Below, piece by piece: positions 5,411-12,188 of a DNA stretch of 17,351 nt. A model generated the notes under the pieces. It had not been told where the DNA came from and did no database searches. It saw only the letters and a list, made by a program, of their open reading frames with translations. Origin of the DNA: CBIHNH01 sp966211425 (GTDB lineage Bacteria; Patescibacteriota; Saccharimonadia; Saccharimonadales; Saccharimonadaceae); NCBI GenBank assembly GCA_966211425.1, contig CBIHNH010000013.1, forward strand, positions 1-17,351, written 5' to 3'. How positions within the stretch are numbered: the stretch's first letter is position 1; each line of letters begins with the position of its first letter. The position numbers were made by a program, and so were the translations under genes.

Positions 5411-5439
5411 TTGACATAAAGCCATGAGCGTGATAGATT
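5411..5439 (+). promoter_or_regulatory. Strong promoter ahead of a non-coding region
   Basis: TTGACA (5411-5416), a 17-nt spacer and TAGATT (5434-5439) preceded by TGA form a consensus -35 with an extended -10. The 60 bp upstream are very A/T-rich, as in UP elements. The start would be near 5444-5447. The next coding start is about 385 nt away, so this promoter probably drives a non-coding RNA or a long leader. Confidence 0.65.
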
Positions 5440-5443
5440 GTGA

Positions 5444-5712
5444 GTAAGCTTTTAGCAAAAACAAAAAACCGTTTAAAACAAAAAGCTTTGCACCTTACAT
5501 CACATCTCTGCCTACGTTTGGTAATTACCTGGTAACACCTGATCGTGCCACAAACATGAAACAAGCGTTACCACCAAATTACCAAACTAAATGTGTCGAG
5601 CATCTATGGCTACTTGGGTTTCTTAAGTAGACAGCTCCACAGGTAAGAGATAAGCTCCAAGACCTCCTCACGGAAGTCAAAGAGCGGTCAGTCGCCTCGA
5701 GCGATAGACCGT
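5444..5712 (+). ncRNA. Candidate long structured RNA of unknown family
   Basis: The stretch from 5299 to 5829 has no convincing gene, but downstream of the promoter at 5411-5439 it is rich in exact pairing. GTAAGCTTTT at 5444-5453 can pair with AAAAGC (5481-5486) and TTAC (5495-5498). GTTTGGTAATT (5516-5526) pairs with AATTACCAAAC (5577-5587) over 11 bp, continues through a 3x3 internal loop into TGGTAAC/GTTACCA (5530-5536 with 5567-5573), and closes on a 30-nt loop. CTACTT/AAGTAG closes 5610-5630, and a GAC-TCC stem closes 5661-5678. GCGGTC plus TCGC pairs with GCGA plus GACCGT across 5684-5712. I saw no RNase P, 6S, SRP or known riboswitch signature. The 3' end is uncertain; a T-run at 5787-5792 lacks a good stem. 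It could also be a leader of the gene at 5830. Confidence 0.5.
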
Positions 5713-5829
5713 CCCCGAAGCACGCGCCCTAATTAAACCAGAGGCGGATGTCGCATTCTCGGACACATAGGTTTGTCGCTCAGGCATTTTTTCTTCTTAG
5801 CACGTAGTACAGTGGGGTAGGATAAGAGT

Positions 5830-6231
5830 ATGCATAAGTCGCTAAAGGTATTGATCTATACGATGCCGTTTTGGCTATTTTTAATACTCTTATGGTTCAT
5901 GGAGAGTAAGGGGCCGGTAGCTGCTGGCCCAGGGGGGATATTGTTTAGCTTTCTCTTGATCTACATAATCATCGCTAGCTTATTCTTCACAGCGCTGCAC
6001 TGGGGTGTTCGTGTCGCGAGCATGCTTATTATCAAGTACAACAAGCGCGTTACGGCACGTTCTTACAGGATAGGCGTCAGGAAAGCCTACTACATCGCAA
6101 GTGTTATGGCGTTTGGGCCGGTACTGCTACTGGCGTTAAACTCCGTTCGTCAGCTAAAACTGACCGATACTCTCCTGGTCGGCCTGTTTTTGACGTTGGC
6201 GATTTTCTATATCACAAAGCGCGAAGCATAA
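5830..6231 (+). CDS. Four-TM membrane protein of the T4SS-like module
   Basis: A 133-residue hydrophobic protein not assigned to a named family. Four membrane segments are visible at about 8-24, 36-58, 86-104 and 111-128. A basic loop lies between the second and third (around 69-85), consistent with a cytoplasmic loop by the positive-inside rule. The ATG is preceded by TAGGATAAGAGT, which can be read as an AGGA ribosome binding site or as a TAGGAT -10 box 6 nt from the ATG. It is followed by two genes on the same strand ending in a VirD4-type ATPase. A small multi-span protein beside such an ATPase could be a membrane platform component; that role is inference from position only. Confidence 0.75.
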   Translation: MHKSLKVLIYTMPFWLFLILLWFMESKGPVAAGPGGILFSFLLIYIIIASLFFTALHWGVRVASMLIIKYNKRVTARSYRIGVRKAYYIASVMAFGPVLLLALNSVRQLKLTDTLLVGLFLTLAIFYITKREA

Positions 6232-6265
6232 TCACTTTCCGCACTCGCATCACGCGTTAGCGCTG

Positions 6266-6274
6266 TGCTATACT
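6266..6274 (+). promoter_or_regulatory. Extended -10 promoter for the 6283-9660 pair, leaderless arrangement
   Basis: TGCTATACT is an extended -10 (TGn plus TATACT at 6269-6274) ending 8 nt before the ATG at 6283. Transcription would start at or immediately before the start codon, and no Shine-Dalgarno is present. It would serve the small gene and the ATPase gene that follows 12 nt after it. Confidence 0.55.
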
Positions 6275-6282
6275 TACCTCAT

Positions 6283-6720
6283 ATGGAGCCTCAGTTACCG
6301 TCACCATCTCGTGCACCAGAGAACGGTCCGGCTCACTTCCAAGGGGGTGAGGTTTTTCCTGCTGCTAATCAGCCAGAAAAAGCGCCTGAACAGGCTGAAA
6401 AACAAGAGACTAGAGAGCAGCACCTCGGCGGCCCGGCGGCTGATCCTGTTTCTGTGGCACCAGTAGCACCGGCACTGCCTGCGCTGCCGACGATTGCTGA
6501 CGACACCGCATCACAAGGCGCTCCTGTCGACACCACTAATCCTGGGGTAGCTGCGGACGAGGACTTGATAGAGAAAGAGTGGGTAGAGAAAGCAAAGAAG
6601 GTTGTTGCCGAGACGAGGCACGATCCGTATCTCCAGGGGCAGGAGGTCAGTAAGCTCCAGGCGGATTATCTGCAAAAACGTTACGGCAAAACGGTCGGTC
6701 TACCCTCAGACGGGGCGTAG
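6283..6720 (+). CDS. Proline/alanine-rich acidic protein preceding the T4SS-like ATPase
   Basis: A 145-residue protein of unknown function. Residues 1-90 are low-complexity, rich in proline, alanine, glutamate and glutamine, and probably disordered. Residues 92-135 (from DEDLIEKEWVEKAKKVV through KLQADYLQKRYGK) look helical and charged and are the likely conserved part. No signal peptide or membrane segment is visible. ATG 6283 is chosen because a -10 box occupies the sequence used by the in-frame TTG at 6265. The stop is 12 nt before the ATPase ATG, with an AGGAG overlapping the stop, so the two genes are almost certainly co-transcribed. A role as adaptor or regulator of the ATPase is inference. 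Confidence 0.75.
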   Translation: MEPQLPSPSRAPENGPAHFQGGEVFPAANQPEKAPEQAEKQETREQHLGGPAADPVSVAPVAPALPALPTIADDTASQGAPVDTTNPGVAADEDLIEKEWVEKAKKVVAETRHDPYLQGQEVSKLQADYLQKRYGKTVGLPSDGA

Positions 6721-6732
6721 GAGCGGGCCGTT

Positions 6733-9660
6733 ATGCTTGATATCATCATCGTTGTCGTCATAGTCCTGGCTATCGCTGGCGCTATTGTGGGATTTTTCTA
6801 CTGGCAATACCAGAAAGTACTTCGTGAAGCCAAGAACTATGAGCGTGGACTCAAGATGGTACCGCTGCTTATTCATATTCCGCCAGCAAGTGATGACATC
6901 CAGTCAGGCGGACGCGATGAGCGAGATATAACAGAGGAGACGATCTCTCAGGCTCAAGTGATGTATAACATCATCGCCAGTACGGTCACTAAGGGCTTCA
7001 AAAGCAAGCTATACGGTCAGCGTCACCTATCATTTGAGATAATCGGCAGCAAAGGCTTGATCCACTACTACGTCGTCGTCCCGATGGCGTTACTTGATGT
7101 TGTCCGACAGGCCGTAGCGGCAGCGTATCCGGCCGCTCGTCTCGAGGAGGTGGAAGAACACAATATATTTAGCAAGGTCGGCAAGATGAGCGCGACGATC
7201 GGCGGTGAGCTAACACTGAAGACGCAGTATGCGTATCCGATAGCTACCTTCCAAGAGTCGAAACGCGATGCAATGCGTGCCATTTTGAACGCACTTGCGG
7301 TTGCTGGTCGCGAAGATGGCATCGGCATCCAGATACTGATGCGCCCAGCACCAGAGGGGTGGACAAAAAACGTTGTAACCGTTGCATCAAAGATTCGAAA
7401 AGATAAAGGAGTGAAACAGACTGGCGTCAGCAGCGCACTGGCGCCGAAAGATCTTCTCGAGGCGCTCTGGAAAGCTCCAGAGCAAAAAGAGGTTAAACCA
7501 GAGGATAAGCAGCTCAGTAACTTAGAGCAGGCGACGATAGATGCGCTCGAGGATAAGACGAGACATCCTGGATACGAGGTGCTGGTCCGTGTCGTTGCCT
7601 CATCTAATACCGCGACTCGCTCACAGGTGTTACTCAAGAACGTCGTTGCAGCCTTTGCCTTGTTTGACAGCCCGGGCAAGAACGGCTTTAAGTTTTCTCT
7701 TGCAAAAAACATGGAGTCATTTGTGACTGCATTTATTTTCCGCTTCTTCCCGCAAGAGGTTAAGCAGAATATTCTAAACAGCGTAGAACTTGCAACAATG
7801 TTCCATCTACCTGATCAGCGCAATATTCCGACGTCACAATTACAACGGCAAGCCTCAAAACAGGTAGATGGACCGAACCAACTCCTCAATGAAGGCTTCC
7901 TAATGGGTTACAACATCTATCGCGGTGTCAAAAAAGAGATACGACTCGCCACCAACGACCGTCGACGTCATACCTACATCATCGGTCAGACCGGTACCGG
8001 TAAATCGAAATTGCTTGAGAACCTGGCCTTACAGGATATGCTCGACGGCAAAGGCTTCGCCTTTATCGATCCGCATGGCGACTCTGCAGAGGCGCTCCTG
8101 GGCATGGTGCCAAAAGAGCGTGTCGAAGATGTCATATATTTCAACCCGGCAGACATGGAGAGCCCACTCGGCCTAAACCTGTTCGAGTTTGATACGCCTG
8201 ACCAGCGTGACTTTTTGGTTCAGGAGGCGATCGCGATGCTCTACCGTCTCTATGACCCGGGCCACACCGGTATCATCGGCCCGCGATACGAGCACTGGTT
8301 CCGTAACGCAGCTCTTACCATCATGAGTGACCCAAAAGGCACGAGCTTTATCGATATCCCTCAGGTATTTAACGATGATGCGTTTGCCAAAGAAAAGCTC
8401 AAGCATGTGACCGATCAGACGGTTCTGGACTTTTGGAACAAGGAGATGGCGCAGACGAGCGACTACCACAAGTCTGAGGTCCTTGGCTGGTTCGTCAGCA
8501 AGTTCGGTGCATTCCTCAGCAACGAGATGATGCGTAATATCATCGGGCAGACAAAGTCCGGTTTTGACCTACGTGACATCATGGATAACAAGAAAATCCT
8601 CCTTGTTAACCTAAGTAAAGGAAAGACTGGTGAACTCAACTCGCAGTTGCTGGGTATGATTTTTGTCATGAAGTTCCAGGCGGCTGCGATGGGAAGGGCA
8701 GATCTCCCCGAAGACCAGCGTGTTGACTTTGCGCTCTACGTCGATGAGTTTCAGAACTTTGCTACCGACAGTTTTGAGTCTATCCTTTCCGAAGCCCGAA
8801 AATACCGTCTCAATCTAATCCTCGCGAACCAGTTTGTGTCACAGCTTACTGATAAGATTCGCGAGGCGATCATCGGTAACGTCGGTACGGTAATCTCTGG
8901 TCGTATCGGTACGACGGACGCTGAACTTATGGAGAAGAAGTTCATGCCGGTGTTTGATGCTGAGGATCTGACGAAGCTACCAAATTACGAAGGTGTCTCG
9001 GTGGTGCAGATAAACGGTGTGCCATCGGCGCCGTTTAGCATGTCCTTTCCGCCGATTCTTGGCCGTTCGAACCCACAACTCGCAGACGCTCTCAAGAAGC
9101 TCTCTGCAGCAAAATACGGCAAACCCCGTGCACAGGTCGAAAAGGAGATATTTACGCGTCTACGGGCCGGAGACGCAGCCAGAGAGGCTAAAAAGCAAGC
9201 ATTCGAACAACGAATGGCATCGACAAAGCCGGGCGGCGGTACGGACTCCGGGTCGTCTTTCCTGGACGAATGGCTTGCCAAGCGAAAACAACTACAGCAG
9301 GGCGGAGCTGCGCAACCGAAGCCAGCGCCGCAGCCGAAACCGCTTCCAGTACCTCCGGTTGCAAAACCTCAGCCTGCTGATGAACGGCTTTCCAAGCTGC
9401 GTTCTGTCCTGAGTAAAGAAGAGCTTGCCAAACAGCGTGACCTAGCCGCCAAACAGCTCTCCGAGCAGCAGAGCATGGAACAGGCGCTTGCCGAGGCGCG
9501 CCAAAAGAGTAACGCGCAACAACAAAAGGCCGCCACGCCGCCTGCGCAACCTCCGCAGGAGCTTTCGGTTCAACAGGACGATGATACCGATGAGATATTC
9601 ATAGACCTTCACGGTAATCTCCGCTATAAGTCAGACGACCAAGACGAAAAGCCCGCATAA
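6733..9660 (+). CDS. VirD4/TraG-type T4SS DNA-binding ATPase, membrane-anchored
   Basis: A 975-residue ATPase resembling type IV secretion coupling proteins and their HerA/FtsK-like relatives. One N-terminal membrane anchor lies at about 3-24, followed by an unassigned region (40-390) that probably forms the assembly or stem domain. The motor domain starts with NDRRRHTYIIGQTGTGKSK; Walker A is GQTGTGKS (418-425). FIDPHGD follows at 444-450, Walker B is FALYVDEFQNF (666-676), and an ILANQF segment lies at 696-701. The C-terminal 200 residues are proline-, glutamine- and lysine-rich with coiled-coil stretches and end in a short acidic segment. AGGAG lies 9 nt before the ATG. Such ATPases pump DNA or protein through the membrane. 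No relaxase, VirB4 or pilin gene is adjacent, so conjugation cannot be claimed. A terminator follows directly. Confidence 0.88.
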   Translation: MLDIIIVVVIVLAIAGAIVGFFYWQYQKVLREAKNYERGLKMVPLLIHIPPASDDIQSGGRDERDITEETISQAQVMYNIIASTVTKGFKSKLYGQRHLSFEIIGSKGLIHYYVVVPMALLDVVRQAVAAAYPAARLEEVEEHNIFSKVGKMSATIGGELTLKTQYAYPIATFQESKRDAMRAILNALAVAGREDGIGIQILMRPAPEGWTKNVVTVASKIRKDKGVKQTGVSSALAPKDLLEALWKAPEQKEVKPEDKQLSNLEQATIDALEDKTRHPGYEVLVRVVASSNTATRSQVLLKNVVAAFALFDSPGKNGFKFSLAKNMESFVTAFIFRFFPQEVKQNILNSVELATMFHLPDQRNIPTSQLQRQASKQVDGPNQLLNEGFLMGYNIYRGVKKEIRLATNDRRRHTYIIGQTGTGKSKLLENLALQDMLDGKGFAFIDPHGDSAEALLGMVPKERVEDVIYFNPADMESPLGLNLFEFDTPDQRDFLVQEAIAMLYRLYDPGHTGIIGPRYEHWFRNAALTIMSDPKGTSFIDIPQVFNDDAFAKEKLKHVTDQTVLDFWNKEMAQTSDYHKSEVLGWFVSKFGAFLSNEMMRNIIGQTKSGFDLRDIMDNKKILLVNLSKGKTGELNSQLLGMIFVMKFQAAAMGRADLPEDQRVDFALYVDEFQNFATDSFESILSEARKYRLNLILANQFVSQLTDKIREAIIGNVGTVISGRIGTTDAELMEKKFMPVFDAEDLTKLPNYEGVSVVQINGVPSAPFSMSFPPILGRSNPQLADALKKLSAAKYGKPRAQVEKEIFTRLRAGDAAREAKKQAFEQRMASTKPGGGTDSGSSFLDEWLAKRKQLQQGGAAQPKPAPQPKPLPVPPVAKPQPADERLSKLRSVLSKEELAKQRDLAAKQLSEQQSMEQALAEARQKSNAQQQKAATPPAQPPQELSVQQDDDTDEIFIDLHGNLRYKSDDQDEKPA

Positions 9661-9692
9661 CTAAAAACACCCGGTTGACCGGGTATTTTTAG
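9661..9692. terminator. Bidirectional terminator between convergent genes
   Basis: ACCCGG (9669-9674) pairs with CCGGGT (9679-9684) around TTGA. The outer CTAAAAA (9661-9667) pairs with TTTTTAG (9686-9692), leaving T-runs on both strands. It begins one base after the ATPase stop codon and ends 20 nt before the stop of the opposing gene, so it serves both. Confidence 0.9.
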
Positions 9693-9711
9693 TTAGGGAC
9701 TAGTATTTGGG

Positions 9712-10278
9712 TTAGCCGCGGCGACCACTCATCATGATCCGAGTGTAGTCGTAGACGAGGCCGAGAAGCCAGCCGACAAGGAACATGCCGATAGTCTCAA
9801 AGCCGGAGAGTCGGTAACCATAATGTTTAGCAACCAGGTAGATTGCAAGCGTGAGAAAGGTAGCGGAGACACTTCCTGCAAGGACGGCGTTTGGCCGTGC
9901 CGCGGTGTTGCCGAATACTTCACTTACTTTCTCGACGGCAGGGTTATGGATAACCTTACTGAACGTTCGTGACGGTGCGCCCATTTCGGATCTAATCTGT
10001 CGCATCGTCGCCTCGTAACTATCCTTACGCTGCCGTTTGGTGGCGTGCGAGGTGCGTGGGGCAGACGGCTCACCGCCTTGCTTGGTCTCTCTGCCGGCTT
10101 CCCTTGAAAACGCTGCTTGCGTTTCTTTGCGAGCGCTCTCGAGCTTTTCTCCGGTGTTCTCGTTCTTCTCGGAGCGTTTTTCGACTTGCTCCTGGAGCTT
10201 TTTCAGCTGTTCACCAGCTGCGTCACTCGCCTCAACACCTCGTTCGCTGCCTGGTTGTAGTATTTCTGGATTTCCCAT
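9712..10278 (-). CDS. Coiled-coil protein with two C-terminal TM segments
   Basis: A 188-residue protein without a family name I can give. Residues 20-65 are charged and heptad-like, so probably coiled coil. Residues 66-128 are basic and include the segment HNPAVEKVSEVFGNTAARPN. Two membrane segments follow at 131-150 and 160-178, joined by a short loop, and the protein ends SGRRG. The layout suggests a large cytoplasmic N-terminal part anchored by a hairpin in the membrane. AAGGAG lies 5-6 nt before the ATG and overlaps the stop of the upstream surface-protein gene, so the pair forms an operon. It faces the T4SS-like ATPase across a shared terminator; partnership with that ATPase is inferred. 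Confidence 0.8.
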   Translation of the reverse strand: MGNPEILQPGSERGVEASDAAGEQLKKLQEQVEKRSEKNENTGEKLESARKETQAAFSREAGRETKQGGEPSAPRTSHATKRQRKDSYEATMRQIRSEMGAPSRTFSKVIHNPAVEKVSEVFGNTAARPNAVLAGSVSATFLTLAIYLVAKHYGYRLSGFETIGMFLVGWLLGLVYDYTRIMMSGRRG

Positions 10279-10287
10279 ACGTACTCC

Positions 10288-12048
10288 TTAGATTGTTCCC
10301 ATATTGAAGTCTTTGCGGACTAGTTTCACTTCGTAGCTTAGCTGACGGGATCGTGCCCAAAAGAAGGTGACGATCGCACCAACGGCACCGGCAAACAGCA
10401 GGTTCTCGCCCGGTCCGGTCTTTGGTAGTTCTTGAACGGTCGTTTCAACTATTTTTGGTATCTCACAGGCAACGTTGATATCGACGGTGTTGCCAAAGGC
10501 GTTCGTCATGATGCAGTCATAGGAGCTAGGCTCACTTGTGCCTCTCGCGGTCGTAGGGATAGTCCCTAGCATCTGAACGACGAACGAGCGAGAAGCCTTT
10601 TCACCTGGTTGGAGAGTCACCTCACTCCATGAGAGAACTTTACTCGTTTCATCGAAAGCACCACCGCCAGTCTGGGTCAGTTGTGAGTATTCGAGTACGT
10701 CACTTAGCTCCTCAGAGATGGTCTTTGCTGCGGGAGCATTGCCTATATTCTCGAGGTAGACGGTGTACTCGATCCGGTCACTTGCCTGGGCACGTACGGT
10801 TGTTGCATCAACGCCTTGCGTCAGGTTATGGCCTGTTTTTGCCTCGGTTACCTGGATGCACCCTGCATCATCCTCGGCGCATGGTTCTTGGCAATCCTGA
10901 GGGTTCTTAGAGTGCTTCGTTGCATCAAACTGACTGGCCTCGATAGTAATGGTATTTTTTGTGCTCAGTTCACAGACCTCGATATTCTGAACCGGCGGCG
11001 GTGGTGGTGGCAGGGTAGGGTCGCAATCCTGAAGGTTCATCGAGTGCTTGGTGGCATCGAACGCGGTTTCTTTTATCGTGATGATTTGTTTGGTAGCGAG
11101 GTCACACACCTGTATATCTTTTGGTTCGTCCTTTATGCAGCCGCCAGGTATAGTGACGGGCTCGTTGAACTGAACCGTAGACTCATCCCAGCCAGCCAGT
11201 GGAACCATCACGCCCCAAACTTTGGTCGACTCTGCCATCTTTTTGTACTTCGTTGGTACATCGACAGAGAATTTGTTGTCGTCGTTTACCTTTGTCTGTA
11301 TGGCGGAAGATTTTGTGCCCTTACCTGGAGGGCCACCGTAATAGAGGTAGACGGTTATGCTGGCGTTTTTGTCGCGGCCGTCAAAGGCTTTTCCGCGGAT
11401 GGTTTCGCAGCTAGCGGCGATAAAATGTGCTTTGACAGAGGGCTTTGGGGTCGATGTTGTGATTAGATTGCCGCAATCTTTCATGATAGCGAAGGCGCCG
11501 CGCTTTGCTGAGTGACCAACGAACGCATCATACGTCGAACCGTTCGGGATCGTGTAAGACGTGCTGTCATAGAGCCAGAGCGGTTTTGAGTAGACGGTGC
11601 TTGAGCCGCCGGTATCGAGGGGCACAACGTGTTTTACTTCGCCCTGAGCGGCGCTAAAGACGTGCGAACGACCCCAGGTTTGCCAGGCACTGTCACCGGT
11701 ACCTTGACCTTTAGAGTTAATCGCGCCATCTTTCATGTCCTTCAGTTCGGCTCGCGTGATGCCAGCATAGTCCATAATGTCCTTGAAGTCGCTTCTCTTG
11801 TTGTCGTACTCAGCAAGTATCTGCTTTTTAGTGGTGATTCCACCCCTTATCATGTCTGATGCGTTCGCTGCGTTCGCTGATTCTGGTGGCGTGAAGACTG
11901 TGAGCGACTGAACCACGAGCGCTAGGGCGGTAAAGACTAAACCGAGCCGTCGAGTAACCTCTTCTCGCTTTAGTCGTTTCGCGTAAAAACCAAGCTGACC
12001 GACCAATGCCGGCGAAAAGGCGAGATTTGAGACAATCTTGCGAAACAT
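10288..12048 (-). CDS. LPKTG-type cell-surface protein with DUF11-like domain
   Basis: A 586-residue predicted exported protein. A basic N-terminus (24-34) precedes a hydrophobic segment at about 35-52 and a signal-peptidase-like ANA-AN site near residue 60. Residues 61-300 show no recognised domain. Two tandem repeats lie at 311-342 and 355-386, each with a VC-L-TK-ITI pattern and FDATKHS then QDC, separated by a PPPPPP linker. Residues 400-505 resemble a DUF11-type beta domain. LPKTG (541-545) is followed by a hydrophobic span (549-565) and basic residues, as in sortase substrates, but the tail after the span is about 20 residues, longer than usual. No sortase gene is in the window. The ATG lacks a well-spaced ribosome binding site; the nearest AAGGAG is 20 nt away. 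It is probably wall-anchored and may mediate surface contact. Confidence 0.82.
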   Translation of the reverse strand: MFRKIVSNLAFSPALVGQLGFYAKRLKREEVTRRLGLVFTALALVVQSLTVFTPPESANAANASDMIRGGITTKKQILAEYDNKRSDFKDIMDYAGITRAELKDMKDGAINSKGQGTGDSAWQTWGRSHVFSAAQGEVKHVVPLDTGGSSTVYSKPLWLYDSTSYTIPNGSTYDAFVGHSAKRGAFAIMKDCGNLITTSTPKPSVKAHFIAASCETIRGKAFDGRDKNASITVYLYYGGPPGKGTKSSAIQTKVNDDNKFSVDVPTKYKKMAESTKVWGVMVPLAGWDESTVQFNEPVTIPGGCIKDEPKDIQVCDLATKQIITIKETAFDATKHSMNLQDCDPTLPPPPPPVQNIEVCELSTKNTITIEASQFDATKHSKNPQDCQEPCAEDDAGCIQVTEAKTGHNLTQGVDATTVRAQASDRIEYTVYLENIGNAPAAKTISEELSDVLEYSQLTQTGGGAFDETSKVLSWSEVTLQPGEKASRSFVVQMLGTIPTTARGTSEPSSYDCIMTNAFGNTVDINVACEIPKIVETTVQELPKTGPGENLLFAGAVGAIVTFFWARSRQLSYEVKLVRKDFNMGTI

Positions 12049-12081
12049 AGTATTTTTGTTTTATTTCACTCCTTATGAGAA

Positions 12082-12111
12082 ACATTAGCATAATAAATAT
12101 GTTCAATGCAA
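12082..12111 (-). promoter_or_regulatory. Candidate promoter of the surface-protein operon
   Basis: On the minus strand TTGCAT (12106-12111), an 18-nt spacer and TAATGT (12082-12087) preceded by TGC make an extended -10 promoter of moderate quality. The start would be near 12075, giving a leader of about 27 nt before the ATG at 12048. It diverges from the gyrB promoter. Confidence 0.4.
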
Positions 12112-12126
12112 TAGATGATAGGGTAG

Positions 12127-12155
12127 TTGCCTGAGTACAATTTGCCAGGTATAAT
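12127..12155 (+). promoter_or_regulatory. Promoter of gyrB-gyrA
   Basis: TTGCCT (12127-12132), a 17-nt spacer and a perfect TATAAT (12150-12155). The start would be near 12162, leaving about 27 nt of leader with GTGAGGG (12179-12185) as a ribosome binding site just before the ATG. This is a normal leadered arrangement, unlike several neighbours. Confidence 0.8.
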
Positions 12156-12188
12156 ATGAGTATTGTAAATAGCTTTAAGTGAGGGAAA

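Noticed and set aside
5370..5564. 64-codon minus-strand frame in the 5.3-5.8 kb gap
   Set aside because: It crosses a plus-strand promoter and strongly paired RNA, has an unusual cysteine/phenylalanine-rich composition, and shows no ribosome binding site that I could support.
5641..5660. GGTAAGAG, considered as an RNase P RNA core element
   Set aside because: The other universally conserved RNase P blocks (GAGGAAAGTCC and the ACAGAA region) are absent from the surrounding sequence on both strands.
5684..5712. Hairpin with a 2x2 internal loop, considered as group II intron domain V
   Set aside because: The apical loop is CTCGA rather than GNRA, the bulge is symmetric, the catalytic AGC pairing pattern does not fit, and no reverse transcriptase is present.
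7068..7712. 214-codon open frame antisense to the ATPase gene
   Set aside because: It lies entirely inside a well-supported gene on the other strand. Its composition (serine/threonine/alanine-rich) is what antisense of that gene would give, and it has no recognisable domain.
10816..11466. 216-codon open frame antisense to the LPKTG surface-protein gene
   Set aside because: It is fully covered by the surface-protein gene, which has a signal peptide, repeats and a sorting motif. The antisense product shows no motif.
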